64,000 nucleotides of DNA from Micrococcales bacterium (GCA_016703125.1 JADJCR010000003.1:310001-374000), one strand, 5' to 3'; positions 38,971 to 47,686 are shown, counted from the stretch's first letter. Numbers and translations are program-made. The notes: generated by a model not told the origin, from the sequence alone.

Positions 38971-39258
38971 ATGCGGTTCACCATCGAACGTGCTGCCGCC
39001 GGAGGTGTGGCGCGTGGCACGTGTGTGAAGCCCACGCGGGCCAACAGGAAGAAGAAGAGTTGCACGCGCTACCGGAAGGCGAGCAGCGTGAAGGTACCTG
39101 GCATCGACGAGGGGAAGACGTCCCTCCGAGTCACCGGCAGGCGCAGTCCGGCCAAGGTTTTGTCTACCGGTGATTACCGGCTGGTTTCGATCGCTGTCGA
39201 TGCGAAGGGTGTTCGCAGCAACCGGGCCACAGCCACCTTCAGCATCACGAAGCGTTAG
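38971..39258 (+). CDS. Small Cys-containing beta module (95 aa), possible C-terminal remnant
   Basis: Starts MRFTIERAAAGGVARGTCVKP, followed by NRKKKSCTRYRK and GDYRLVSIAVDAKGVRSNRATATF. This pattern (strand, CVKPTRxNRxxxxCTRY, then a YRL...AxDxxGxxSNxxxxxFxI tail) is common at the C-terminus of large secreted actinobacterial repeat proteins. Here it stands alone without a signal peptide, so it may be a fragment of a lost larger gene. A shorter copy of its last 25 residues occurs at 41795-41878. It is convergent with, and overlaps by 4 bases, the haemerythrin gene. Confidence 0.5.
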   Translation: MRFTIERAAAGGVARGTCVKPTRANRKKKSCTRYRKASSVKVPGIDEGKTSLRVTGRRSPAKVLSTGDYRLVSIAVDAKGVRSNRATATFSITKR

Positions 39259-40556
39259 GGGCGTCGGGGTCCGGAAACATAGGTGGCGCGCCGTGACATC
39301 GCCCGCGAGAGCATGATCTGCCACGCGGGCAGTGCCAGGAATCCGGCAACTCCCATGGCCACCCCTGTTGCGGCCACAGCGCTACGCGGTCGTGAACCGC
39401 GGGGCAGCGCAGCACCCGCGGCGGCCAGCGCCATGCCACCCAGCCCGGTGCCCCCGATGATCCGCGCGGCCCGGGCCAACCGCCGCGGCAGCACCCCGCG
39501 GGTTGCAGCCGATCGGCCGACGGCCTCGGTCCACAGCAACAGCACCGCGCCGAAGCCGGTGCCGATGACTGCTTGGACAGGGAAGCTGATCGCCCCGGTG
39601 AGTAGCAGCGCCGAGCTTGCGGCCGACGCGGTCCCGCCGACCGCCACGGACCGGGTCAGCAGCGGCAGCCGACCCGGTGAGCCGAGCAGGTCGCACACGC
39701 CGGCCGTCATGGGGATCATGCTCAGCGCGGCGACCGCCCCGACCGCATCGTTGGCCGGTCCGGTCCATTCGTAGGACTCGTCCCCCGGCAGTCCTACGGT
39801 GTACAAGGCCAGCAGCAGCCCGTTCGCGGTGCAGCCCGTGACGCCGGCGACCAGCGCCCATCGCTCGACCCGACGTGCGGCCGACTCGTCCAGCGCCACG
39901 TCCGGGGACCAGCGGACCTTCGCCCGGCGCCGATAGGAGGGCCCGAAGCCGTAGATGAGCACGAACCTGAGCACCGGCGGGACTGTGTGCACCACGACGT
40001 CGTACCCCTCGGGGTCGATGTCCTCAAGCATCCAGTGCCCTTCCATCGCCAGTTCCTTGGTCGACTTCGACTTGAGGAAGTACCGCTGCTCGATGTCCTT
40101 CCACTCCCGGTCGCTCATGCTGGCGGACACGACGGGCATGGCCTCGGCCACCTCCCGGTCCAGATGCGGCACCAGCACGGCGAGCAGATCATCCAGCGCC
40201 CCGACCAGGGCGACCCTGGGGGCGTCGGTCGCGGTCGCGGTGTACTCAGCAGCGGCCTTGGCCGCGGCGTCGGCGGCAGGGGCTATCCGCGCGTGGTCGG
40301 CCTCCATCGAGTCCGGGAGTTCGGACGCCCCCGGGCTGCGGTCGCGGACCAGTGGCCAGACTCCCTGGTCCTCACCGCTGTGGTGTCCGTGCAGGAACTC
40401 CAGCATCCACGACACGTGTTCGCCCAGCGCCACCCTCTGGCGGCCTCGCGGTGGCGGATCGTCAGCGAGCACGTCGCGGGCTCTTGACAGGTCGCTCTTC
40501 AGTGCGGCATGGACGATGCCCATCATGCGGGTGTCGGCCGGATCGTCGGCTTTCAT
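39255..40556 (-). CDS. Haemerythrin-like domain fused to a membrane region
   Basis: A 433-residue protein. Residues about 13-165 form an HHE haemerythrin-like bundle: IVHAALKSDL, HVSWMLEFLHGHHSGEDQGVWPLV, DHARI and LVPHLDREVAEAMPVV supply the His/Glu ligands of a di-iron site. The C-terminal half (about 235-420) has five or six hydrophobic helices. Haemerythrin domains bind O2, NO or iron, and a membrane tether suggests redox sensing or delivery at the membrane. A GGAGGAA sequence directly precedes the ATG at 40556. I know of no characterised protein with exactly this layout. Confidence 0.78.
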   Translation of the reverse strand: MKADDPADTRMMGIVHAALKSDLSRARDVLADDPPPRGRQRVALGEHVSWMLEFLHGHHSGEDQGVWPLVRDRSPGASELPDSMEADHARIAPAADAAAKAAAEYTATATDAPRVALVGALDDLLAVLVPHLDREVAEAMPVVSASMSDREWKDIEQRYFLKSKSTKELAMEGHWMLEDIDPEGYDVVVHTVPPVLRFVLIYGFGPSYRRRAKVRWSPDVALDESAARRVERWALVAGVTGCTANGLLLALYTVGLPGDESYEWTGPANDAVGAVAALSMIPMTAGVCDLLGSPGRLPLLTRSVAVGGTASAASSALLLTGAISFPVQAVIGTGFGAVLLLWTEAVGRSAATRGVLPRRLARAARIIGGTGLGGMALAAAGAALPRGSRPRSAVAATGVAMGVAGFLALPAWQIMLSRAMSRRATYVSGPRRP

Positions 40557-40702
40557 GTTTCCTCCTCGTTTCTCGGGTTTCGCCTGCTCATGGGTTCGTC
40601 GGTGTGGTCGCTGCCGATGAACCGCGCTCCTTCCACATCACCGGCCCAGTCGTCGCCGGCCCGCCGGTACTGACACTGGGCGGTCGCCGTCCCAGGTGTC
40701 AT
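40553..40702 (-). CDS. Possible small upstream ORF (49 aa)
   Basis: An open frame starting MTPGTATAQCQYRRAGDDWAG ends with a TGA that overlaps the haemerythrin ATG (ATGA). That arrangement would couple translation, as for many pairs in this window. However, the sequence has no recognised motif and no clear ribosome-binding site, so it may be chance. Confidence 0.25.
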   Translation of the reverse strand: MTPGTATAQCQYRRAGDDWAGDVEGARFIGSDHTDEPMSRRNPRNEEET

Positions 40703-41077
40703 GGGGCTAGGTCCCAGGTCGGGTCGGGAATCTTGTCCCGAGGCGTGTCGCACCTATTGCGTGACGCCGCCCTTGGCCCGAACGGTGGAGGGATCATGAT
40801 CCGCGAGGAACTAACCTCTCATGGGCGCGTTCGTGGCCCACCGGCTGTTGCCCAGCGCAAGGACGTCGTCAACGAGATGCGGCCCACTGAGGGATTACCC
40901 CATCGGGTCTGGGCGCCCAGCAGCGTGCCGTCCGGACCAGATCAAGGCCAGCCGCACCGCAGGCGTTGTTCGGCCAGTCGGCCACGGGATCGGCCGTCCG
41001 TGGGGAGCAGAACACCGGGGGTGTGCAAACGACGTGCTCTTCCGGGCCAATGGCGTTCACCACCAGCACAAGTGGGC
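40703..41077. other. Intergenic region without a recognised gene
   Basis: Several open frames cross this region on both strands but none has a plausible start signal or a protein-like composition, and the nearby secreted-protein gene ends at 41078. I see no clear hairpin or known RNA. Confidence 0.5.
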
Positions 41078-41603
41078 TCAGTTGGCCGCGAGGTCGAAGG
41101 TCAGCGGGCCCCAGCTGCAGCCGTATCCAAGGGCGTTGTCGACCCCGTAGGTGGTGATCTTGTGCACCGTGCCGGTCACCGCACGCTTGGTGAACCGCCC
41201 TTTGAAGGTCCACTGGGGCTCCGTTGTAGAACTCGGTCTGGCTGAACCGGCCCTTGCGTACGCGGCCCTCCCACCTAGTGATCTGCAGTCGCGCAGTGAT
41301 GCGCTTCGGCGTGGGCACGAATTCGGTGCCGTTGAAGATGTCGCATGTGGCCTTCACCTTGGTCCAGGTGATGAACGGAGCCATGTAGACGCGCTCCGTG
41401 GTGGAGTTCCAGGTCCGCTTCAACTCCAGGGTGACCTTGCCCCCGTTGGCCGTCCCACCGGTGTAGATCGTGCCGGGCTTCGGCTGGACCGCGTTGGGGG
41501 CGGCGGAGGCCACACCGGGCATCCCTGCGAGCAGTGCTGCGGCCATGACCGCAGTACCGGCCAGCCGGCCGACCGGAGCGTGGCGTGCAGGGGAGGGAGC
41601 CAT
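41078..41603 (-). CDS. Secreted protein (about 174 aa), unknown, frameshifted
   Basis: A signal peptide (VGRLAGTAVMAAALLAGMPGVASAA) is followed by a beta-rich mature protein: KVTLELKRTWNSTTERVY, VKATCDIFNGTEF, ITARLQITRWEGRVRKGRF. One extra G near 41222 breaks the frame; removing it gives FYNEPQWTFKGRFTKRAVTG and a tail ending GCSWGPLTFDLAAN and TGA at 41078-41080. The two cysteines (TCDIF, GCSW) may form a disulfide. The TKRAV...GYGC tail pattern is similar in style to other small secreted proteins in the window, such as that at 42836. Function is unknown. Confidence 0.6.
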
Positions 41604-41794
41604 GATCGGACAGTAGGTGGCGAGGGGCGCGGCGTCAACATACAGGCGCGCCGGTCAGGCCTTACCTGCCGCACGGATCGAACCGAGAGGGTCTTCCCTC
41701 CGTACTCCTCGAACCCTGGTGCCCCATAGCCTTGGCGGGTCCGGGCTCGTGTGTTAGACAGCCTGCGGCGACGAGCTGGTCAGCGACCTGTCCC

Positions 41795-41878
41795 GTGGAG
41801 ATCGCTGTCGACGCGAAGGGTGTGCGCAGCAACAAGGCCGCGGCCACATTCAGCATCAAGAAGGTGACGAAGCGATAG
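41795..41878 (+). pseudogene. Remnant of a Cys-module protein C-terminus
   Basis: Translation from the GTG at 41795 gives EIAVDAKGVRSNKAAATFSI and KKVTKR followed by TAG. This repeats the last part of the 38971-39258 protein (SIAVDAKGVRSNRATATFSITKR) at both protein and DNA level. Nothing upstream continues the frame as a similar protein, so it is the leftover 3' end of a related gene. The rest of 41604-42020 holds no gene I can support. Confidence 0.55.
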
Positions 41879-42020
41879 GTGCAGTCGGACGACTTTGATG
41901 AGGCGAGTGCGATACCTAGATGTGGGCGTGGCCGGCAGGCGGCAATTGGTCCCGCTGGTGTCGGGTGGGGCTCAGACCGCGTAAGCCGCCCTGTACCACC
42001 TCGGGCGTTGTTGCACCTGC

Positions 42021-42443
42021 TCATGCCAAGGGGTTGAACCACCGGCACTGGGGGAAGCGCGCGAAGTCGCTGTCGTTGCTGGCCACCGCGACGCCGTGCT
42101 CGATGGCCATCGCGGCCAGTTGCGCGTCGGGAATGAGATTGCCCGTCACACCTCCGGCAAGGAGGCCACCGAGGATCTCGGAGGTGCGCTCGCCTGCCGG
42201 TGGGATCCATACCTGCGGTTGGGCGAGCCAGTCGCTGACGAACGACCACGCCGTCGCCGAGTCCAGCGGGTTGGCGGTCACCCGCGGGTGGGTGACGATC
42301 CGCAGGAATGCTCCGATTGTCTGCCACGGCAATCCGATCCGCAGTGGACCGGTCATGGCCTCCTCGAGCCAGCCCGACGCGACGCGGTGGTGTGCGCTCG
42401 TGTTGTCCACTGCGTACAGGAGCAGGTTGGCGTCAACGATCAT
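42021..42443 (-). CDS. vapC: PIN-domain toxin VapC
   Basis: A 140-residue PIN-domain ribonuclease. MIVDANLLLYAVD carries the first catalytic Asp, a Glu lies in GERTSEIL, and LIPDAQLAAMAIEHGVAVASNDSDF holds further metal-binding aspartates. The ATG at 42443 lies inside the vapB reading frame (11-base overlap), the usual arrangement of vapBC modules. VapC toxins cleave tRNA or rRNA when released from VapB. A paired palindromic operator lies upstream of vapB. Confidence 0.9.
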   Translation of the reverse strand: MIVDANLLLYAVDNTSAHHRVASGWLEEAMTGPLRIGLPWQTIGAFLRIVTHPRVTANPLDSATAWSFVSDWLAQPQVWIPPAGERTSEILGGLLAGGVTGNLIPDAQLAAMAIEHGVAVASNDSDFARFPQCRWFNPLA

Positions 42444-42660
42444 CGCTGTCCAGGATCTCCAGCACTTCCGCAACGTTGCTCACGTCGATGCGCAGGCCAA
42501 GGGGCATCGATCGCTGGCGGAACGGTCGGGCGACAGGCCGACGCGCCATGCCTGCGCGGGCCAGTTCGTTGACGGCGGCGCTCAAGCCGATGCCGCGCTC
42601 ATGGCGCAGACGCTCCACTTCTGCTGCCACGTCGTCGCTCAGGGTCACGGTGGTGCGCAT
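42433..42660 (-). CDS. vapB: Antitoxin VapB (ribbon-helix-helix)
   Basis: A 75-residue protein. The N-terminus MRTTVTLSDDVAAEVERLRHERGIGLSAAVNELARAGM is a ribbon-helix-helix DNA-binding domain; the C-terminal tail (RQRSMPLGLRIDVSNVAEVLEILD) would wrap the VapC active site. It binds its own promoter with VapC for autoregulation, and a two-site palindrome sits 13 bases upstream of the start. It overlaps vapC by 11 bases. Confidence 0.9.
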   Translation of the reverse strand: MRTTVTLSDDVAAEVERLRHERGIGLSAAVNELARAGMARRPVARPFRQRSMPLGLRIDVSNVAEVLEILDSDDR

Positions 42661-42672
42661 GGCGACACTGTA

Positions 42673-42706
42673 GCATCTCGATGCACATAACTCAGCATCA
42701 AGATGC
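42673..42706. promoter_or_regulatory. Paired palindromic operator of vapBC
   Basis: Two 12-bp palindromes, GCATCTCGATGC (42673-42684) and GCATCAAGATGC (42695-42706), share the half-site GCATC/GATGC and are 22 bases apart centre to centre, two helical turns. They begin 13 bases upstream of the vapB ATG. This spacing is what a VapBC hetero-octamer with two RHH dimers would bind. Confidence 0.75.
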
Positions 42707-42835
42707 TAAGGATGAATCGTCCTGTCATGGCGGTCCTGCCTGGTATGCGCAACATCGTGCAGGCGACGAGCCACTCCTCGGGTTCGATACCAGATGGTGG
42801 ATGGATCATGATCCACGGCGGGGTAGCCTCCCGCC

Positions 42836-43348
42836 ATGAGGGCCCTATTCGCCAGTGCCATCCTTGCGTGCTCACTGCTCACTGCGGTACCGGCGCACGC
42901 CGACAGCACATATGCGGGCTGTGATAGGCCGACATTCTCGAAGTCGGTGAAGTTCAAGAACAAGTTCGCCTACAGCATCGAGCAACCGGTGATCGGGTGT
43001 ACCGAACACTTCGACGTGGGCGGATGCAAGATGCTCGTCAGCGCCGACTCGCTGGAGCAATTCGCCGTCATTGAGGTGGGTAACAAGGTGCGGAGTTCGC
43101 GACCATGGACTGCTGGCCAACGTGTCGAGCAGCCCATCATTCCCGGGTGCGCGGATGCCACGACGGGCCCCCAGCCGCCCTACGTAACGACGAAGCACCA
43201 GGCAGCGTTCCTGCTGACGTGGAAGGGCAAGAAGTACATCGCCCGCCCCAGTCTCAAAGTGACGTTCAACGGGTACAACACCGAAGGCAGCATCGTGGCG
43301 TTCAAACCCACGGGGCAGTGGGACTTCAAGAGGTTGACGAAGAACTAG
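42836..43348 (+). CDS. Small secreted protein (170 aa), unknown
   Basis: A signal peptide (MRALFASAILACSLLTAVPAHA) is followed by a mature domain with six cysteines (GCDRP, GCTEHF, GGCKML, GCADAT and others) and repeated beta-strand-like segments ending WDFKRLTKN. I recognise no family. Cysteine richness and secretion suggest a disulfide-stabilised envelope or extracellular protein. It is transcribed away from vapBC. Confidence 0.65.
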   Translation: MRALFASAILACSLLTAVPAHADSTYAGCDRPTFSKSVKFKNKFAYSIEQPVIGCTEHFDVGGCKMLVSADSLEQFAVIEVGNKVRSSRPWTAGQRVEQPIIPGCADATTGPQPPYVTTKHQAAFLLTWKGKKYIARPSLKVTFNGYNTEGSIVAFKPTGQWDFKRLTKN

Positions 43349-44117
43349 ATACTCAAGGACGTCCCGCGGGGACGTGTGGGATTTCCCACCAACATGCCCG
43401 TGTCCCCAGGAGGCGGCCGCAGCGCGGCAAGTGATCGAGGCGATCGCGCATGCCCTGGGCGCAGCGGCCGAGCCGCTCTTGATGCCGGAGGTGCATTCGA
43501 CCTGCGTCAGCAGCATGGAATCGACGGTCGGATTGTCCAGCTCGGCCGTGATTTGCACTCCGCAGATCCGCCACCCCGCCTTCACCTGCCACGACGCGAA
43601 CTGGGGGTCGGCTGGATTGGCGAAACTCACGGCGCCCTGCTTCGTACCCAGCGGGAGGTCCGGCTCCCCTCGACCGGCTCTGCGGGCGCCTGCGCCGTCA
43701 CCGTCTCTGCGCACCCTCGCGGTCCCGCAGTATTGGGCGGCCACAAGCCGCCAGGACTGGCGCGAGTAATGGGCGGTACCTCGGCGCGCATCGTGAAGAG
43801 CCGAAGGCGTATCCACGTCTCCACGACCCGACCGCACGCCCTGCTCGGCTGAGCGACCTGGACGGCCGGGAGCCCCCCAGTCCATGGGCATCGCCGGACG
43901 GCGTGCCGAGGCAGCCTCGCACCCGGCCGGGTGTTCGCGGCGACTGCATCGCCTGGCGGTCCAGCCCGCACCGAGCGGGCAGCCGCCGCGGGTGGCGGCG
44001 CGTGGGCGCGCGTCGGCCCCGGTTGCTGCGGGGACCGTGCACGATCGGCCCCGGCACCGAGGCCGGTTGGGCCCGGCGGATCTTGCGCGGCGCCTGCCAC
44101 GGTGCTTCCATCGAGAG
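43349..44117. other. Intergenic region, possible degraded coding remnant
   Basis: No intact gene is supported here. On the minus strand around 43400-43640 the frame reads VSFANPADPQFASWQVKAGW and then CGVQITAELDNPTVDSMLL, which looks protein-like, but no start signal or proper stop is visible and the frame runs on antisense to the secreted-protein gene. It may be the broken tail of a secreted protein. The final 230 bases before the methyltransferase hold nothing I can name. Confidence 0.4.
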
Positions 44118-44717
44118 ATGGGGCTGTACGACGCGATGTACCGCGTGGGCTATACGCCGTGGGAGCACCCGGGTGAGGCCTGGATGTCGCAGTTGGCGCA
44201 GCGGCTCGACACTGAGGAGGCCGAACGGGCCAAGCCGCTCGGCCGGGTCCTCGATTTGGGCTGCGGCCGCGGGCAGTACGCCCCGCAGTTGGTCCGGCGC
44301 GGCTGGGAGGTCGTCGGAATCGACTGTGCCCCCCGGGCCATCGATGAGGCGCGACGTCAGGGCATCGAAGGCGCAACCTACATGGTCGGCGATGTCAGCG
44401 ACCTGCCCGTGGACCGGCTCGGCACCTTCGATTTCTTCTTCGACGTCGGCTGCTTCCAGCACTTCGACGCCGGTCAGCGAGTAGGTGCCGGACGCGGCAT
44501 CACCGCGCTGGCCAACCCGGGGGCCACGCTGCTGATGATGGCCTTCTCGCGGCCCACACCGATCGGGTCCTTCGTCAAGGGTGTCTCCCCCGACGACGTG
44601 CAGGCGGCCCTCCCCGGCTGGGACCTGCTCGGTGTCGACGATGCCGACACCGGCGGGATGGACTTCCCGATGCGGCGCATGCAGCCGAAGTGGATGCGGC
44701 TGCGCCAAGGGTCCTGA
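44118..44717 (+). CDS. Class I SAM-dependent methyltransferase
   Basis: A 199-residue enzyme with the SAM-binding motif I VLDLGCGRGQYA, the acidic motif II at the end of VVGIDCAP, and YMVGDVSDLPV (motif for the adenine). The ATG at 44118 starts MGLYDAMYRVGYTPWEHP, a common N-terminus of small SAM methyltransferases of this group. The C-terminal DFPMRRMQPKWMRLRQ is basic. The substrate is unknown. The gene ends just before a strong hairpin terminator. Confidence 0.85.
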   Translation: MGLYDAMYRVGYTPWEHPGEAWMSQLAQRLDTEEAERAKPLGRVLDLGCGRGQYAPQLVRRGWEVVGIDCAPRAIDEARRQGIEGATYMVGDVSDLPVDRLGTFDFFFDVGCFQHFDAGQRVGAGRGITALANPGATLLMMAFSRPTPIGSFVKGVSPDDVQAALPGWDLLGVDDADTGGMDFPMRRMQPKWMRLRQGS

Positions 44718-44770
44718 ACTACAAGGACCCGGCCGGCCGCGTGATCCATCAGAAACCCGCCACTTCCTTG

Positions 44771-44798
44771 CTGGACCCGCCGCGTGTGGCGGGTCCAG
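44771..44798 (+). terminator. Hairpin terminator after the methyltransferase
   Basis: A perfect 11-bp stem, ctggacccgcc (44771-44781) and ggcgggtccag (44788-44798), with a 6-base loop, lies 54 bases after the stop codon. No U-tract follows. The rest of 44718-44932 shows no gene. Confidence 0.75.
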
Positions 44799-44932
44799 CC
44801 GAGTGGCGTGCTCCAGTGTGGTCGAGGCTCCGGTCACGTTGCGGACCGTTGGGCCGATCGCCTCAGTCGGCCACAGGGTCGCTGACCCGCGCGGAATCCA
44901 TGTGAGGCCCGGTCGACCGGCATCAGCGCAGG

Positions 44933-45091
44933 TCAGCCATGTAGTTGCTCAACCAGGTAGTCAACGCTCCCGAACATGCTGACCAGTGTTACGGCGTTGA
45001 GGTGTGGGTAACCGTTGCTGCGTTCAGCCAGGACGAGCTGCCTCCTCTGCCGATGGACTTGCGCGACGTGATCGTCCTCTTTGAAGATCAT
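44933..45091 (-). CDS. Possible small protein (52 aa)
   Basis: An open frame starts MIFKEDDHVAQVHRQRRQLV and ends VDYLVEQLHG. A GTGGGGGGA stretch upstream could bind ribosomes. It follows the tRNA-Arg in the same direction, so it may be co-transcribed or a remnant of an element inserted beside the tRNA. No family is recognised. Confidence 0.3.
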   Translation of the reverse strand: MIFKEDDHVAQVHRQRRQLVLAERSNGYPHLNAVTLVSMFGSVDYLVEQLHG

Positions 45092-45105
45092 TCCCCCCAC
45101 GTGAG

Positions 45106-45178
45106 CGCGCCCGGAGGGATTCGAACCCCCAACCAACCGGGTAGAAACCGGTCGCTCTATCCGTTGAGCTACGGGCGC
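45106..45178 (-). tRNA. tRNA-Arg (anticodon UCU)
   Basis: The reverse strand folds as a standard 73-nt tRNA: acceptor stem gcgcccg/cgggcgc, D arm gctc...gagc, anticodon stem accgg/ccggt with loop tttctac (anticodon TCT), and T arm with ttcgaat. The discriminator base is G and CCA is not encoded. It decodes AGA, a rare codon in this GC-rich genome. Confidence 0.95.
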
Positions 45179-45235
45179 TAGTACTCCCTGCATTCTGTCA
45201 GAGCCGACATTGTCCCCTTGCCGGCCTCGGGCGGC

Positions 45236-46117
45236 TCAGCCCTCTACCGCCTCGCGCACCGCGGGTGCGACCTCGAGGGTGAACCGTTCCAACTGCGCGT
45301 CCTCGTCCTCTGCCCTGGGCCACAAGACGAATGAGTCCATACGGTGCTCCGTGACCAACGTCGAGAGCTGCTCCACCCAGTACTCCAGCGGCCCACGAAT
45401 CGCCTTGGGATCGGGTTCGACGCGGTCCTGCATGGTGCCGGAGATGTTGTAGATGCGGCGGATGGTGGCCGGGTCGCGACCGGTGGACACCGCTGCATCC
45501 TCCAGCAGGGCGGTCCGCTCGGGAAGGGCCGTCGGTGGCAGGTAGGCCATGGACGGAATCCAGCCGTCGGCCAGTTCGCCGATGAGCCGCATCATCCGTG
45601 GCCCGTAGCCGCCGATCCAGATCCCGACGTCGTGCGCCGTAGGAGGCCCGCCGTGCACGCCGGTGAGGGCGTAGTGCTCGCCGCCGACTCGCAGGCCGCG
45701 CTGATCGCTCCACAGCGCCCGCACAACGGCAATTGCCTCTCGCAGCGCATCCAACGACTCCCGCGGGTTGCGCCTGGGTCCGCCCATCGCCGCGATCGCA
45801 TCCCAGAACCCGCCGGCGCCGAGGCCGAGTTCGAAGCGCCCTCCCGACAGCAGGTCGATGGTCGCCGACTGCTTGGCGATCATCGCGGGTCCGCGCAGAG
45901 GCAGGTTGGCGACGTCGGGGAACAGTGTGATCCGTTGGGTCACTGCGGCCAGGTGAGCCATAAGCGCGAAGGTGTCTGCGAACCGCCTCTGGTAGGGGTG
46001 GTCCTGGATGCCGATCAGGTCCAGTCCGTTGGCCTCAGCCCACTTGACCCGGCGCACGACGTCCGGCAGTCGATCCGCTATAGGCGCGGGGAAGAAGCCG
46101 AAGCGCAGAGTTCGCAC
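45236..46117 (-). CDS. LLM-class (F420-type) flavin-dependent oxidoreductase
   Basis: A 293-residue TIM-barrel luciferase-like protein: RFGFFPAPIADRLPDVVRRVKWAEANGLDLIGIQDHPYQ, LLSGGRFELGLGAGG and IWIGGYGPRMMRLIGELADGWIPS match F420- or FMN-dependent LLM enzymes. The GTG at 46117 is preferred to an in-frame ATG 111 bases upstream because the conserved fold begins there. The substrate is unknown. It ends 58 bases from the tRNA-Arg gene on the same strand. Confidence 0.85.
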   Translation of the reverse strand: MRTLRFGFFPAPIADRLPDVVRRVKWAEANGLDLIGIQDHPYQRRFADTFALMAHLAAVTQRITLFPDVANLPLRGPAMIAKQSATIDLLSGGRFELGLGAGGFWDAIAAMGGPRRNPRESLDALREAIAVVRALWSDQRGLRVGGEHYALTGVHGGPPTAHDVGIWIGGYGPRMMRLIGELADGWIPSMAYLPPTALPERTALLEDAAVSTGRDPATIRRIYNISGTMQDRVEPDPKAIRGPLEYWVEQLSTLVTEHRMDSFVLWPRAEDEDAQLERFTLEVAPAVREAVEG

Positions 46118-46526
46118 AATGCCCGAATCTACCCCTGAACTGGTGGTGACCGCCTGCACTCTCAGGAGGGCTCCCTGGCACAGCGCCACTGGGGCCGACC
46201 CCGTTGACAGCCACGCGTTCGTTCCCAATCAGGCCATCCCAGTACCGGTGCTCGTGACGCCCCGGCCGGGGTCGCCCAGGGAGGCACAGTGCAACAGGAG
46301 TTACAGAGGGGGTTTCCCACCGCGGTCGCCGGTGTGAACTCGAGGTCGGGCAGTGATCGCGTCCCTGCGCCTTGAGCGCCATGCTCGCGCCCAGGCCATG
46401 CGCCCACGGGCGGGGGAGCCATGCAGGTGCGAGAGCACGGTGATCACCCGACTTCCAGTCCACGGCTCGGCTGGTCGGAACCGGTTGGAACGCTGACCGC
46501 TGACTGACACCCCGTAGGCTGTCGCA
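46118..46526. other. Intergenic region without a recognised gene
   Basis: This region separates divergent genes (LLM oxidoreductase and a lipoprotein hydrolase) and presumably holds both promoters. No open frame with plausible composition, no RNA and no strong hairpin was recognised. Confidence 0.55.
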
Positions 46527-47678
46527 ATGCTGCCCTTCTCCCGTCTCGCCGTGCCCGTGGTCGCCGCCCTCGCTCTGACCGCCTGTTCGTCGGGGGGCGA
46601 CACCGGGGACCCTACCTCGGCCCCGCCGACCCCTGCCGCGCAGACCCTGCCCGCCCAGACCACGGAGGCGCTCGAGACCCAACTGACCAAGACCATGGCG
46701 CGCAACAACGTGCCGGGGGGCGCGGTCGAGGTGTGCGTGCCGGGGTACGAGGACTGGGCGACAGCCCAGGGGGTGGCCGACGTCGACAGCGACACCGCCA
46801 TGACCACCGACATGTACTGGCCCCTGCGCAGTGTCACGAAGTCGGTGACCGTGACCCTGCTGCTGGAACTGGTGGACGAGGGCAAGGTCAGCCTCGACGA
46901 CACGATCGACAAGTGGGTCGACGGAGTTCCCAACGGCGACACAGTCACATTGAGGCAGTTGGCCGACATGAGCAGCGGGGTGCCGGAGTACACCACCCAG
47001 GCCTGGATCGAGGACTACGTGGCGGATCCGGAGAGGGCCTTCACCACCCAGGAGCTCATCGACTACGCCAACGCAGAACCCGCGCAGTTCGCCCCCGGGG
47101 CGCAGAAGGTCTACACCAACACGAACACGCTGCTGCTCGGTGAGGTGGTGGCCCAGGAGTACGGCCAGCCTTTCGACCAGGTCGTCACCGAGCGGATCGT
47201 GCAGCAGCTCGGCCTGGACCAGACGCGTTACGAGACGGCGGTGAACGACTGGCCAGGGGAGCATCCGACCGGCTACCAGCCCGACGACCAGGGCCAACTG
47301 CAGCCGCAGGACAACAACTTCACCACGCTCGGCCCGGCGGGTGCGATGACTTCGACGCTGCCGGACATGTGCCGGTGGGGGGCCGCCCTGGGTTCCGGGG
47401 AGTTGCTCGAGTCCGCCACCCAGCAGGCGCGACTGCAAGGTGCGCCGCTGGACAAGGGCCCGGAGTACGACACGTACGGGCTGGGCATCGGCACCCTCGA
47501 GGGCTGGGTCGGCCACACCGGGGAGGGGTTCGGCCACACGGTGCTGGTCATGCACAATCCCGCGTCCGGGGCGACCGTGGCGGTCGGCATGAACGTGTCC
47601 AACCTCGGCAAGCACGCGCCCACGCGCTACTTCCGCAAGATAGCCCCGATCGTCGATGCGGTGCCGCCGGCGGCGTAG
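46527..47678 (+). CDS. Lipoprotein serine hydrolase, beta-lactamase/D-Ala-D-Ala carboxypeptidase type
   Basis: A 383-residue protein with a lipobox LTAC (Cys20) after a short signal peptide. The catalytic SxxK is SVTK (Ser102, Lys105) and the YxN motif is YTN (Tyr196). Later, LGIGTLEGWVGHTGEGFGHTVLVMHNP contains the HTG motif (equivalent of KTG). The enzyme is anchored at the outer face of the membrane and probably acts on peptidoglycan peptides or esters. Its layout differs from the larger hydrolase at 36589, which has a beta-rich extension instead of a lipobox. Confidence 0.9.
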   Translation: MLPFSRLAVPVVAALALTACSSGGDTGDPTSAPPTPAAQTLPAQTTEALETQLTKTMARNNVPGGAVEVCVPGYEDWATAQGVADVDSDTAMTTDMYWPLRSVTKSVTVTLLLELVDEGKVSLDDTIDKWVDGVPNGDTVTLRQLADMSSGVPEYTTQAWIEDYVADPERAFTTQELIDYANAEPAQFAPGAQKVYTNTNTLLLGEVVAQEYGQPFDQVVTERIVQQLGLDQTRYETAVNDWPGEHPTGYQPDDQGQLQPQDNNFTTLGPAGAMTSTLPDMCRWGAALGSGELLESATQQARLQGAPLDKGPEYDTYGLGIGTLEGWVGHTGEGFGHTVLVMHNPASGATVAVGMNVSNLGKHAPTRYFRKIAPIVDAVPPAA

Positions 47679-47686
47679 ACAAGTGA

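Noticed and set aside
43374..43891. Possible secreted protein on the minus strand (VSFANPADPQFASWQV...)
   Set aside because: The text looks protein-like, but there is no start signal, no proper stop and no continuing homology. It is listed only as a possible remnant in an intergenic entry.
44945..45181. Plus-strand open frame reading through the tRNA-Arg region
   Set aside because: It is antisense to a tRNA with a complete cloverleaf, so a protein is not credible there.
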